64,000 nt of DNA from UBA1941 sp046329575 (GTDB taxonomy: Bacteria > Bacteroidota > Bacteroidia > Chitinophagales > LD1). This document shows positions 1 to 8,737 of this stretch, one piece after another. Both the position numbers and the translations under genes were made by a program. The notes under the pieces were generated by a model. The model saw only the letters and a list, made by a program, of their open reading frames with translations. It was not told the origin of the DNA and searched no databases. The DNA lies in assembly GCA_046329575.1 (NCBI GenBank), contig JAXLUJ010000015.1, positions 1-64,000 of the forward strand. Reading direction: 5' to 3'. Within the stretch, counting starts at the first letter, position 1. Each line of letters opens with the position of its first letter.

Positions 1-10
1 AACCACCTCT

Positions 11-120
11 TTCGTAATTCGTAATTTGAAATTCGTAATTCGCCCGAAACGACTACACAGCAATGGTTTTAGGCTTTCCGCGGCCTAAGGACTTGCAGCG
101 AATAGCGCGGCATCCGCCAT
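11..120 (+). repeat. Dispersed bipartite intergenic element, copy 1 (right half)
   Basis: This stretch closely matches 16832-16938: an AT-rich palindromic lead (TTCGTAATTCGTAATTTG and its continuation), then ACACAGCAATGG, TTTCCGCGG, and a terminal motif GGACTTGCAGCG followed by AGCGCGG and CCGCC. Only the right half lies in the window; the left half, if present, would be before base 1. It ends about 66 bases from the stop codon of the minus-strand M61 peptidase gene, in the same orientation relative to that gene as the other copies. The remaining bases 121-186 hold a weak inverted repeat (GCGCGA at 149-154, TCGCGC at 181-186) next to the stop codon. Confidence 0.75.
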
Positions 121-186
121 CATGACAATCCTGATTTCAAAACGAAATGCGCGAGCGTTATCGTTGCACTTTCAGAGATTTCGCGC

Positions 187-2034
187 TTAAAGCTTGTAGG
201 CCGAGTTCTTATGTAATTTTCCGGAAGAGAAAGTTTTGCGATAGGTTTTCTTTTCAGTTTCCACTTTCTTTTCCACTGCAATAAAATTCTTCTGGTTTTT
301 GGTAACTACCAGCGGGCTTCCGGTTAGTTCTATCAGGTCGGTGCCTCTGCGGATTTCGAAAACCACTTTGCGATTGTAGTTGCGGGCACTGTATTTTTCC
401 ATCAGCGATTCGATGTTTTCCTTGGTCACCCGTTTTTTATTGATGGAAACCAAAACATCGCCATCGCGAAGCCCGATTTGATCGAGCGAAACATTAGTGG
501 CATAAAACTCTTTGCTGGCCTTGGTATAGCGATAGGAGGCATTGGCGAAAAGCTTGGACGTATCGGAACGTTGCGGTTCATACTTCCAGCCGATAACCGA
601 CAGAAAATCGTTGTAATCGATCTTCTTCGTTCCTTTTACATAATCGTCAAAAAAATTCTGAATCTCGGGATAAGAGTACTTTACTACTTCCGGAATTACG
701 TATTCGTCTTTTACCACGTAGTTGGTCTTGGTGTAATCTTTGATGTCGGTAAGCAGCGATTTCAGGTTCATTTCGCCTTTACTAAGTTTTAGCAGTTGCA
801 GATCGAGCATCATAGCCGTAGTGGCGCCTTTGAAATAAAAGTTTCGGTATGATTTTTCGTTGCCTTCCAGATAGCAGCGTTCGCTTTGATCGGTAAGCGA
901 GTACGGTTCATAAAATTCGGCCAAATTCATTTTGTTGCGCACTTCGGTGATGAACTCCTGTTCAGAAATCAGCTCTTTCTGAAATTGCATCAATAAGGAA
1001 AGGTATTCGGTACAACCTTCATAAAGCCATAAGTTGCTGGTGGGCAATTTGGCGCGCATATTCAATTTGCTGGTCACGTCGGTTTTCATGCTCAGCGGTT
1101 CAAATAAATGAAACAGTTCATGTGCCGATGTGAATTGAATATCGCGTAGCAGTTTATAGCGGTTCACGTTTTCTGGAAAAAAGAACACCGAGGAAGTGGA
1201 ATGCTGCACGGCGCCAAAATCTTCTTCTGAAGCAATGGCATTGGTGGCAGGATTCACATAGTTGATGAGGAAGTAATAATCTTTAACGTTCAAACCATTA
1301 CAAAACTCATCAACGCCTTCACTTACTGCCTTAATGGTTTTTAAAATATCACCAGGCTTTACCGAATCATTTTCAGAATAGGTACATACGTGGTAATGCA
1401 CTTTGCCAACAATAAAACCTTGTTCCTTTTGGGTGGTGTATAAAATGGGATTATCGATCAGCGCCAGATAATTGGGGCATTCGGCATAATCTACATTTGA
1501 AAAAGTGCTGAGGTTGATGCCGGAATAGCCATTCAATGAAATTGGCTTGCGGATTTCCAGTTTTTGAACGTAGCCTTCAAACCCTTCCAGATAGCCAACC
1601 ATGGCGTGAAAGTTCAGCAGAAACTGTTTACCGGCTATAAAGCTGGTGCCTAATTGCGGAATCAGCACATTCCGTTCCTTAAAATGCCAGGAATCATGCA
1701 CATCATATTCAATGGCCGCTAATTTTTTTGAAGGGTAGATTTCAAATTCATTAATCGAAAGGCGCTTCACCGGAATTTCTTTGTTGTCGATATCAAAGGC
1801 TCGGATATCGGAAAACAATTTTCCCGATTTCACTTCCGAAATGCATCCGGGAATATTGGAAGGAATAACAAATCGAACTTTGGGTAAATCAATTTTAGGG
1901 GTTTCAATCCTGATTTTGAGGCGGTTGCTATCGGCTTCGTTCAGGTTGATAAAGGTTTTGAACGGATCTTTGGCTGCAAACAGCAGCATCGGTACACTGA
2001 AAACGATCAGCAAAAAGGCATTGCTACATTTCAT
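187..2034 (-). CDS. M61-family (glycyl aminopeptidase-like) secreted metallopeptidase with PDZ domain
   Basis: Secreted or periplasmic zinc peptidase of the M61 type. The zinc-binding HELFH motif sits near the middle of the protein, followed by the WLYEGCTEY motif that supplies the third zinc ligand (Glu). The C-terminal part contains a PDZ-like segment (GLRDGDVLVSIN) and a basic tail. The chosen start gives a good signal peptide (MKCSNAFLLIVFSVPMLLFA); an upstream ATG at 2067, directly abutting the previous gene's stop, would add 11 residues in front of it and is less likely. It follows the GMC oxidoreductase gene by 33 bases and may be the last gene of that operon. The natural substrate is unknown. 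Confidence 0.85.
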   Translation of the reverse strand: MKCSNAFLLIVFSVPMLLFAAKDPFKTFINLNEADSNRLKIRIETPKIDLPKVRFVIPSNIPGCISEVKSGKLFSDIRAFDIDNKEIPVKRLSINEFEIYPSKKLAAIEYDVHDSWHFKERNVLIPQLGTSFIAGKQFLLNFHAMVGYLEGFEGYVQKLEIRKPISLNGYSGINLSTFSNVDYAECPNYLALIDNPILYTTQKEQGFIVGKVHYHVCTYSENDSVKPGDILKTIKAVSEGVDEFCNGLNVKDYYFLINYVNPATNAIASEEDFGAVQHSTSSVFFFPENVNRYKLLRDIQFTSAHELFHLFEPLSMKTDVTSKLNMRAKLPTSNLWLYEGCTEYLSLLMQFQKELISEQEFITEVRNKMNLAEFYEPYSLTDQSERCYLEGNEKSYRNFYFKGATTAMMLDLQLLKLSKGEMNLKSLLTDIKDYTKTNYVVKDEYVIPEVVKYSYPEIQNFFDDYVKGTKKIDYNDFLSVIGWKYEPQRSDTSKLFANASYRYTKASKEFYATNVSLDQIGLRDGDVLVSINKKRVTKENIESLMEKYSARNYNRKVVFEIRRGTDLIELTGSPLVVTKNQKNFIAVEKKVETEKKTYRKTFSSGKLHKNSAYKL

Positions 2035-2067
2035 ATCGCAATATAACGCAAAAAGGCATGGTTTCAT

Positions 2068-3678
2068 TTACATGGCCTCTTGCAGAGCGTGAACCGCCAC
2101 CCGGTGCGCATTGGCCATGAGCGAGAAGGTAAGCCCTTTTGCGGGCAGATAAGTAAAACCGCTGCCATCGGCCACATATACATGTTGGGTTTGGCCCAAT
2201 TTTCCATTTGATGATAAACGGAATTTTTCGTTAGGTGCGTTTTGAGGCAAGGTTCCTGCATAATGAATGCTGGCGCCCATTTGCGGCTCAATGTTCTTTA
2301 AAACGAAGCATTGCAACCGCCTAAGCGCTCCGGCATATTGTTTTTCAGTATGCGCAATTTTAAGGCGTTGCTGATCGCTCAACGGATAGTTAACTTCCAA
2401 TTGACCGATTTCGTTTTTGGTGGCATTAAGTTTCACCCATTTATCGGGATGTTGCGATTCAGAATGATGTAAACCGATGATGGTAAAGGCCGGCATCATG
2501 TACTTTAGAAAGGTGTAAGCGTCGCGAACACCCATTGGTGTTTCTTTCAAAATATGAAAAGCCATCATAGAACGGTAGCTGTAGATGGAAGCCATACCCA
2601 CATCAAAATTATTTTGTTGCGGATCGTAGAACAACGATAATTGCGCAAAGCCGATTTTGAAAGGGTCGTTATCTTTTCCCAACAACAGGGGCTGTAAACA
2701 GGGAAGGTAGCTGTAAGGATTGCAAAGCAACGGCAGGGCGGTGCCCAACGATTGGTGCGAACGCAGTACGATTCGCGCCGTTCCCAGTACTCCCGGGCAA
2801 AGCACCAGTTTCTTCGCTTTAAAAGAATGTTTGCTTTGATTAGAAATAGAGATGCAGTGCACCTCAACGCCATCGCTATTTTCTTGGTACGATAGCACCA
2901 GCATATCGCCTATAAAACTGAAGTTGTTCTTTTTTAAAAGCGCATTGATGGTAATCCAGGGGCGGTAGGCCGATTCATCCTGATCGTCGTAAAAGTCCAG
3001 ATCTTTGTATTGGTAAGGCTTTCTACCGTTTTTCTCCTGAGTAATCAAAGCCAGCGACGGCCTTCCGAGATAAAACCCCCGGGCGTTTAACTGGCCCCGA
3101 TGCTTTTGATATTTCGAGTACAAGCGTTTCCCGTTACTATCCATTTGAATGGGCGCCTGCAGCGGAAGTTTACCGGCGGTGTAAGGTGCCGCATCATCGT
3201 TACATCCTGAAATACCGATACGATCGGCTACAACCTGATAAGCTGCCTTCATTTCTGCTTCCGGCAAAGTGCAAGCGCGCAGTTCTTCATCCGAAAAAAT
3301 GCAACATCCCAACCCCCAACCATTGCCCAGGCCGCCATAGGCTAGTGATTCCAGAGGCATAAAATTATCGGAAAGCACCGGAAGGAAGGTTTCGGTTAGG
3401 GCCGTCATAAATTTGCGCGGCGGAGTAAGGTGTTCTCCTGTCTTTATTTTCCCTAGAGGAACGCCTTCATAGTGGTCGCCAAGAAAGTAGCGGTGTTGTT
3501 GGGGATCGTTTTTTCTGATCTTTATAAAATCGGCATCAGGAATTAGCGATTGGTATCTTTTTTCCTGCAAACCGCCATCGAGCAACAACACTGTTCTGCC
3601 ACTTTCAACCAACGTTTGTGCCGCCATTGCGCCCGTACAGCCTGAGCCTACTACTATAAAATCAGGAATTTCGATCAT
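2068..3678 (-). CDS. GMC-family FAD-dependent oxidoreductase
   Basis: Flavin-dependent oxidoreductase of the glucose-methanol-choline family, 536 aa. The N-terminus has the FAD-binding Rossmann motif (VVGSGCTGAMAA, residues 8-19) followed by an acidic strand end (LLLDGG). A second family-like glycine segment (YGGLGNGWGLGCC) lies near residue 110. The C-terminus has the GMC_oxred_C pattern with a conserved His (SIHYAGT) and the FAD-contacting YVADGSGF segment. The substrate cannot be read from sequence; sugars, alcohols and sterols are all possible for the family. The start overlaps the stop of the 125-aa gene upstream (ATGA), so the pair is translationally coupled. Confidence 0.9.
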   Translation of the reverse strand: MIEIPDFIVVGSGCTGAMAAQTLVESGRTVLLLDGGLQEKRYQSLIPDADFIKIRKNDPQQHRYFLGDHYEGVPLGKIKTGEHLTPPRKFMTALTETFLPVLSDNFMPLESLAYGGLGNGWGLGCCIFSDEELRACTLPEAEMKAAYQVVADRIGISGCNDDAAPYTAGKLPLQAPIQMDSNGKRLYSKYQKHRGQLNARGFYLGRPSLALITQEKNGRKPYQYKDLDFYDDQDESAYRPWITINALLKKNNFSFIGDMLVLSYQENSDGVEVHCISISNQSKHSFKAKKLVLCPGVLGTARIVLRSHQSLGTALPLLCNPYSYLPCLQPLLLGKDNDPFKIGFAQLSLFYDPQQNNFDVGMASIYSYRSMMAFHILKETPMGVRDAYTFLKYMMPAFTIIGLHHSESQHPDKWVKLNATKNEIGQLEVNYPLSDQQRLKIAHTEKQYAGALRRLQCFVLKNIEPQMGASIHYAGTLPQNAPNEKFRLSSNGKLGQTQHVYVADGSGFTYLPAKGLTFSLMANAHRVAVHALQEAM

Positions 3679-4052
3679 AAGAACTTTAGAATCACAAAAC
3701 CAATCGCACCCTGTAACAGCGATAGCATGCCACGCCAGGCTAAAATGAAAAGATGAAAAAAGGAGAAGGATTGTGGCATGAAAAACGCCGCCATTTCGGG
3801 GTCGGTTTCAACAAGGGCGAAAGCCAATTCCAATCGTAAACGCAAGGGATGGTTACGAATAAACCAACCGGTGGCATTATCGAAAAAGGGCAGAGCCCAA
3901 GGGTGTTTCAATAAAAAAATTACAGCTTTAGGTGTTTCTTCCTGTAGTTTGATTTGGATAGCCTCTTCATACCTTTGGCACAGCGATTCTGATGGAACGC
4001 TTTGTGTAATGTAAGCGCCGTAAAGTTTCATTTCCATACTGGCCGTGCTCAT
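3675..4052 (-). CDS. Small hypothetical membrane protein between DUF2304 and GMC oxidoreductase
   Basis: 125-aa protein of unknown function. The N-terminal 90 residues are soluble-looking and contain HPWALPFF and a positively charged stretch (NHPLRLRLEL). The last 35 residues are hydrophobic enough for one or two membrane segments and end at the extreme C-terminus (FVILKFL). ATGA overlaps on both sides couple it to the DUF2304 gene upstream and the GMC oxidoreductase downstream. Many GMC oxidoreductases work with a small anchoring or gluconate-dehydrogenase-type subunit, so a partner role for this protein is a plausible inference, but I do not recognise the family. Confidence 0.7.
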   Translation of the reverse strand: MSTASMEMKLYGAYITQSVPSESLCQRYEEAIQIKLQEETPKAVIFLLKHPWALPFFDNATGWFIRNHPLRLRLELAFALVETDPEMAAFFMPQSFSFFHLFILAWRGMLSLLQGAIGFVILKFL

Positions 4053-4414
4053 GCCTGCTGATCCTTTTTCTTCGTGAGTTGTTCCAACTTTTCTTTCAAT
4101 AAGGCCAGTTCCTGCGAAAGCGTTTTATTCTGCTCATGTAGCTTCGAAACGGTGAGCGATAAGTGTAACAGATAAACCAGAATGGCGAATATGGCGCCGG
4201 TAAAAATGAGGTTGGGTGGTGCATATACACCAAAGGTGTGCGCCATTACTTCTAATCCATTTCTCCAGAAGGAAAAAATGATGAGCAGAAAAGTGGAAGC
4301 AATCCAAATAAAGGAGTATTCTTCACGAAGGCGTCCTTTGCGGATCAGATAAGCTACGAAAAAGAGAAATGACAAGCTTACCAGAATCGAAATTAACTGA
4401 ATGCGTTCCATCAT
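4049..4414 (-). CDS. DUF2304 membrane protein
   Basis: 121-aa protein with three hydrophobic segments (about residues 5-22, 33-50 and 67-88) followed by a short coiled-coil tail. The sequence RKGRLREEYSFIWI is typical of DUF2304. The family is commonly found beside dolichol-phosphate-mannose-synthase-like glycosyltransferases, as here, and is thought to assist transfer of polyprenyl-phosphate-linked sugars at the membrane. It is coupled by ATGA overlaps to the glycosyltransferase upstream (4411-4414) and to the 125-aa gene downstream (4049-4052). Confidence 0.88.
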   Translation of the reverse strand: MMERIQLISILVSLSFLFFVAYLIRKGRLREEYSFIWIASTFLLIIFSFWRNGLEVMAHTFGVYAPPNLIFTGAIFAILVYLLHLSLTVSKLHEQNKTLSQELALLKEKLEQLTKKKDQQA

Positions 4415-5130
4415 TTTGATTTTCGAAAGTAGGTAAATATCATGGCGATCGTAACTTTAAACATATAATACACCGCCCTCGACGAATTAATGGAAGAAAC
4501 GCCACCTAATCTTTCGTTCATTTCTACGGCCACTTCGCCGAATTTCAGTCCGTTCTTATGATAAATGATGATGGCTTCCGGTTCAGGATATTCATCGGGA
4601 TAATAACGGACCAGTATAGACATCGTTTTGCGATTCATTAATCGCATACCCGATGTGGAATCAGAAACTTTTTGGCCCGACATCAAATGATTCAACCACT
4701 GAAAATACAAAATGCCGGAGCGTCTCAGTATGGTAGACTGGAAGCCTTCCTTTGAAATGAACCGCGACCCTATAGCCACATCCCAGTTGTTTTTAGAGGC
4801 AGCGTTCAAAAGTAGAGGAATGAATTTAGGCGGATGCTGGCCATCGCCATCAATTTGTACGGCATAATCGAAACCATTGGCAAAAGCATATTTGATTCCG
4901 GTTTGTACGCCGCCTCCGATACCCAAATTGATTGGTAAATTAATGGCCACACAATTCAAATTACTGATCACTGCTGCGGTTTGATCGGTACTACAATCGT
5001 TTACCACCACAGGAACAATGGCAATGCCGCTTTGAATAGCCACTTCGTGGATCTGTTCCACTACTTTAGCTATACTTGCTTCTTCGTTATAAGCGGGAAT
5101 TACGGCGGCGATCCGTATGTTTTGTGGCAT
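4411..5130 (-). CDS. Family 2 (DPM1/polyprenyl-phosphate type) glycosyltransferase
   Basis: 239-aa GT-A fold glycosyltransferase. It opens with the nucleotide-sugar binding strand (VIPAYNEE) and has the VNDCSTDQT loop and the metal-binding QIDGDGQHPP motif around residue 95, followed by SDSTSGMRLMNR, which is typical of enzymes that load a sugar onto a polyprenyl phosphate. No long C-terminal membrane domain is present; the adjacent DUF2304 protein probably supplies membrane association. It is the first gene of a tightly coupled minus-strand set running to 2068. It is divergent from the epimerase gene at 5173 across 42 bases, which must hold both promoters. Confidence 0.9.
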   Translation of the reverse strand: MPQNIRIAAVIPAYNEEASIAKVVEQIHEVAIQSGIAIVPVVVNDCSTDQTAAVISNLNCVAINLPINLGIGGGVQTGIKYAFANGFDYAVQIDGDGQHPPKFIPLLLNAASKNNWDVAIGSRFISKEGFQSTILRRSGILYFQWLNHLMSGQKVSDSTSGMRLMNRKTMSILVRYYPDEYPEPEAIIIYHKNGLKFGEVAVEMNERLGGVSSINSSRAVYYMFKVTIAMIFTYFRKSK

Positions 5131-5172
5131 GCGGTGAAATTAAAAATGCAGCGCGAATAATAAACTACAGAC

Positions 5173-6000
5173 TTGAAAATAGCAGTAACAGGCGCCAATG
5201 GATTTATTGGCTCGGCATTAGTGGCATTTCTGAAAGAATCGGGGCATGACGTGTTTTGCTGGCAACGCAGTGGAAATAATACGGTTCATTACGATTTGAA
5301 GAATAGGACACTTCCCGAGGTTAGCGGACTGAATGTGGTGATACATACGGCCTACATTCCATTTTCCACGAAACATCCCAATGCAGCGGCACTAAACATT
5401 GAGGGCACTTTGCGTTTGAAAGCTGCGTGCGATGCTGCCGGTGTTTTTTTTGTTTATCTGTCGTCGATGTCGGCCCATCAAAACGCGCTTTCCGCCTATG
5501 GGAAACACAAATGGCAACTGCAGCGGCAATTGAGCGGCGCATGTGTGATACGGCCCGGTTTGGTGGTGGGAAAGGGCGGATTGTTTGGGAAAATGATGGC
5601 GAATGTGAAGAAGTGGCCGGTTCAGCCGGTCATTGCCGGGGGGCGCCAACCACTTCAAATAGTAGCGCTTACTGATTTGGTAAAGGCCATTGAACAATTC
5701 GCTTTGGCCAAAAGGGACGGCGTTTTTACTATCGCAACCTCCCGAGTTTACACCATGCGTGGCGTTCTGGCAGCAATTGCCCAACATTTCCATAAGAAGA
5801 TTCACTTCCTAAATCTGCCTTATCGATTAATAGCGGCCATGCTTCACATCATTTTGTTCATGCGCATTCCATTGCCGGTTAGCAATGAAAATCTTCTAGG
5901 ATTGAAACAATTGCAGCCGGAAAACAATGAAGCCGATCTTCAACTTCTGGGATGGAAATTAAAGGAATTGGAAGAAGCGCTCTTTGAATTAAGAGACTAA
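5173..6000 (+). CDS. NAD-dependent epimerase/dehydratase (extended SDR)
   Basis: 275-aa sugar-nucleotide epimerase or reductase-like protein. The N-terminal NAD(P)-binding motif is TGANGFIGSAL (residues 6-16), and the catalytic signature is YLSSMSA followed by YGKHK, which fits the SDR YxxxK pair. The start codon is TTG, since no ATG or GTG lies in frame before the Rossmann motif. It is divergent from the glycosyltransferase operon and could act on a sugar nucleotide in the same pathway, but the substrate is not evident. The C-terminal substrate domain is short, near the lower limit for the family. Confidence 0.85.
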   Translation: MKIAVTGANGFIGSALVAFLKESGHDVFCWQRSGNNTVHYDLKNRTLPEVSGLNVVIHTAYIPFSTKHPNAAALNIEGTLRLKAACDAAGVFFVYLSSMSAHQNALSAYGKHKWQLQRQLSGACVIRPGLVVGKGGLFGKMMANVKKWPVQPVIAGGRQPLQIVALTDLVKAIEQFALAKRDGVFTIATSRVYTMRGVLAAIAQHFHKKIHFLNLPYRLIAAMLHIILFMRIPLPVSNENLLGLKQLQPENNEADLQLLGWKLKELEEALFELRD

Positions 6001-6063
6001 TTTAAAGGTGGATTCGTAATTATCTCTGCTGCGATGGCCACGAAACGGGTTAAGGCGAAAGCA

Positions 6064-6804
6064 CTATTTTTTTGGAGCTGCAGCCGAAGGTGCAGGCTTT
6101 GCGGCCGGAGCCCCGGCCGGTTTAACCGCGCGTTGTTCCAATTGGGCTAAATTACTTTTTGCCAAAGTGAAATCAGGGAATTCACTAACTGCACGGGTGA
6201 ACAAATCTTTGGCGCCGGCTTCCTGATTCAGGTCCATGGCCACAATACCCTTTACATTATAAGCGGCTGCTACCATTGGAACCGATTGGTTGGTGCCATT
6301 GGCGTTGCGAATGTTCACTGTTTGTTTTTTCGAACCTTCGTCGGCAATAATCTGGTCTAAACTGGCTACGCATTCACCATAACGCTTCAATTGATATTGC
6401 AACGTGGCAATCTGATACAAATAAAACCCTTGCTTTTGAACGGCGTACAATTTTTCATAATCGGCCAGCGCTTCTTTTACCATACCAAGCGATTGCTTGC
6501 TTACCGCCACCAGCTCCAGCATATCATTTCGATTGGGATTGTCTTTAAGGATTTCCTCGCCGATGGTATAACTTTGACCATATCGCTCACTGGCAAAATA
6601 GATCAACGCCAGTGAATCGCGCAGATCTTTGCGATCGGGTTTTAGTGCCATGGCATTGTAAAGAGCGGTGGTAGCCACGGGCAGGTCGTAATATTTCAAG
6701 GCATTGGCGTACACTTTCATTTGCAACTCAAAATTGTCTTGAGCCTTAATGTTTGAAGCAGCCAGAATCAGAAACAAGGTGGCGGCGAAGAATAACTTTT
6801 TCAT
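6064..6804 (-). CDS. Secreted TPR-repeat protein
   Basis: 246-aa protein with a clear signal peptide (MKKLFFAATLFLILAASNIKAQ). The body is built from tetratricopeptide-like helical pairs, for example AKLYAV/LYQIATLQYQLKRYGEC-type segments between residues 30 and 225, and ends in an Ala/Pro/Lys tail. It is likely a periplasmic scaffold; the partner is unknown. It is convergent with the epimerase gene (63-base gap, no obvious terminator) and lies 48 bases downstream of pyrF. The upstream region has only a weak promoter-like TATATTCA. Confidence 0.75.
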   Translation of the reverse strand: MKKLFFAATLFLILAASNIKAQDNFELQMKVYANALKYYDLPVATTALYNAMALKPDRKDLRDSLALIYFASERYGQSYTIGEEILKDNPNRNDMLELVAVSKQSLGMVKEALADYEKLYAVQKQGFYLYQIATLQYQLKRYGECVASLDQIIADEGSKKQTVNIRNANGTNQSVPMVAAAYNVKGIVAMDLNQEAGAKDLFTRAVSEFPDFTLAKSNLAQLEQRAVKPAGAPAAKPAPSAAAPKK

Positions 6805-6852
6805 GCGTTATTAATTGAAAGGTGAATATAGATTTTTCGAAAACTCTGTTTT

Positions 6853-7668
6853 CTAAAAATTCAGGAAGGAGATCATAGGTTCGCGGGTGGCCATGGCTAC
6901 TTCCCGGGCTTTAACGGCAAAATCTTCGCCATTCGAAGCATAAATGATTTGGCGTGCCGAATTGATGAGCAATCCGCCAAACGGAGTGGCCGCTGCCTGG
7001 CATATCGACCGTACATCGCCTCCTTGCGCGCCTACGCCGGGTACCAAAAAGAACATTTCCGGCGCCATTTTACGAATGTGTTCCATGCCTTCCGGCCGGG
7101 TAGCGCCGGTTACAAACATTAAATTTTCATTATTACCCCAGGTTGAAGCCTTTGTTATCACCGTTTCGTAAAGCGGTTTACCATTTTCTTCTAAATATTG
7201 AAAATCAGCAGCGCCTTTGTTTGAAGTGAGTGCGAGCACAATCACCCACTTGCCGGGATATTCCAAAAAGGGTTGCACCGAATCGGAACCCATATAAGGC
7301 GCTACGGTTACTGCATCAAAATTCAGCCATTCGAAAAATGTTTTGGCATACATTTTCGAAGTATTTCCAATATCGCCGCGTTTGGCGTCAGCAATGGTAA
7401 ACGCTTCTTCTTTAAACTGCTGAAGATATTGCATGGTCCGTTCCAGCGATTTCCATCCGGCAATTCCCTGAGCTTCATAGAAAGCAATGTTGGGCTTGTA
7501 CGCAACAGCCAAATCAAGAGTAGCGTCAATAATCGCCTTGTTGAACGAAAAAACCGGATCTTGTTCTTGCAAAAGATGTTTCGGAATTAACTTCGGATCG
7601 GTATCCAAACCAATGCAAAGCATTGATTTTTTTTTCTGGATCAAATTGATCAGCCCCCGGCGATTCAT
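6853..7668 (-). CDS. pyrF: Orotidine 5'-phosphate decarboxylase, type 2 (PyrF)
   Basis: Catalyses the last step of de novo UMP synthesis, decarboxylation of OMP. At 271 aa it is longer than the E. coli enzyme and matches the type 2 subfamily. The catalytic D-K-D cluster is visible as DAKRGDI (residues 94-100), the substrate loop as the CIGLDTD segment near residue 18, and the phosphate-binding region as PGVGAQGG near residue 212. The start overlaps the stop of the NfuA-like gene (ATGA, 7665-7668), so the two are co-translated. There is no functional reason for this pairing that I can see. Confidence 0.95.
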   Translation of the reverse strand: MNRRGLINLIQKKKSMLCIGLDTDPKLIPKHLLQEQDPVFSFNKAIIDATLDLAVAYKPNIAFYEAQGIAGWKSLERTMQYLQQFKEEAFTIADAKRGDIGNTSKMYAKTFFEWLNFDAVTVAPYMGSDSVQPFLEYPGKWVIVLALTSNKGAADFQYLEENGKPLYETVITKASTWGNNENLMFVTGATRPEGMEHIRKMAPEMFFLVPGVGAQGGDVRSICQAAATPFGGLLINSARQIIYASNGEDFAVKAREVAMATREPMISFLNF

Positions 7669-7925
7669 ACCGCAGCAAAAGGGTTTATGGCCGTCACTTT
7701 TTTTACTTCCGGAACCGCCTGACGTATAGCTGTTTCAATGCCGGCTTTCATAGTCATAAAACTTTGCGGACAAGTGCTGCAAGCGCCTAAAAGTTTCACC
7801 TTCACCTCCATTTCATCCGTAATTTCTACAATTTCTACATTCCCGCCATCGTCTTGCAGATAGGGGCGCATGGTGTCGAGGCTGGCCTCTACTTTTTCTT
7901 TCAACACTGTATTCGCACCGGTCAT
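7665..7925 (-). CDS. NifU C-terminal-domain (Nfu-type) Fe-S scaffold protein
   Basis: 86-aa stand-alone NifU-like domain. The diagnostic CxxC motif is LGACSTCP (about residues 50-57), preceded by the LQDDGGNVEI strand typical of Nfu domains. Such proteins carry a 4Fe-4S cluster at a dimer interface and pass it to target enzymes. The N-terminal degenerate A-type domain of NfuA is absent, so this is the short form. It is coupled to pyrF by an ATGA overlap. A near-consensus -7 box (TACTTTCG on the minus strand) ends only five bases before the ATG, so the transcript may be nearly leaderless. Confidence 0.92.
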   Translation of the reverse strand: MTGANTVLKEKVEASLDTMRPYLQDDGGNVEIVEITDEMEVKVKLLGACSTCPQSFMTMKAGIETAIRQAVPEVKKVTAINPFAAV

Positions 7926-7966
7926 TTCGGCGAAAGTAGAAAATAGTTTTCACTATCATTGCTGTT

Positions 7967-8737
7967 ATGGCAAAACCGTTGATTTTAGTTGTGAACGACG
8001 ATGGCATCACCTCGCCCGGAATCAAGGCCTTGGTAGAGGCGGTGCGTCCAATAGGGGATGTGGTGGTGGTAGCTCCCGATTCTCCGCAATCGGGTATGGG
8101 CCATGCCATTACTTTGAACAAACCTTTGCGTTTGTATGAAACAAAATTGTTTGAAGAAGGCGTACGCAGCTATCAATGCAGCGGCACTCCTGTTGATTGT
8201 GTAAAAATTGCAGTTGACAAGGTGCTGCACCGCCACCCTGATTTATGTGTTTCGGGCATTAATCACGGTTCGAATTCTTCGATCAACATTATTTACAGCG
8301 GCACTATGTCGGCAGCAGTAGAAGCAAGTTTGGAAGGCATTCCTTCAGTTGGATTTTCCTTGTGCGATTACCGGATGGAAGCAGACTTTTCTGGGGCCTC
8401 CGTTTTTGTTCGAAAGATATGTGAGCAACTGTTGGCTTATGGAATGCCAAAATCAACTTTGCTTAACGTCAACATCCCGAATTTACCGGCTGCTGATATT
8501 AAGGGCATGCGAATTTGCCGCCAGGCCGTTGCGAAGTGGGAAGAAGAATACGTAGAACGGAAAGATCCTTTTGATAGAAATTATTACTGGCTTACCGGCA
8601 AATTTGTGAATCACGATCATGGCGATGACACAGATGAATGGGCGCTGGCTAATGGGTATGTAAGCGTAGTGCCGGTGCAGTATGATCTTACTGCTCATCA
8701 TGGTATTGCGCATATCAACGAAAACTGGAAATTCTGA
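7967..8737 (+). CDS. surE: 5'/3'-nucleotidase SurE
   Basis: 256-aa metal-dependent nucleoside monophosphate phosphatase (survival protein E). The metal-binding NDDGI motif is at residues 10-14, followed by the phosphate-binding SPQSGMGHAIT and the SGINHGSN motif that supplies the Asn ligand. Length and motif order match the family. The stop overlaps the start of the next gene (TGATG), so the 161-aa protein is co-translated. It is divergent from the nfu-pyrF operon over a 41-base gap. Confidence 0.95.
   Translation: MAKPLILVVNDDGITSPGIKALVEAVRPIGDVVVVAPDSPQSGMGHAITLNKPLRLYETKLFEEGVRSYQCSGTPVDCVKIAVDKVLHRHPDLCVSGINHGSNSSINIIYSGTMSAAVEASLEGIPSVGFSLCDYRMEADFSGASVFVRKICEQLLAYGMPKSTLLNVNIPNLPAADIKGMRICRQAVAKWEEEYVERKDPFDRNYYWLTGKFVNHDHGDDTDEWALANGYVSVVPVQYDLTAHHGIAHINENWKF

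Noticed and set aside
2032..2067. Longer start (ATG at 2067) for the M61 peptidase
   Set aside because: It places 11 residues before a good signal peptide; the start at 2034 gives a normal secretion signal.
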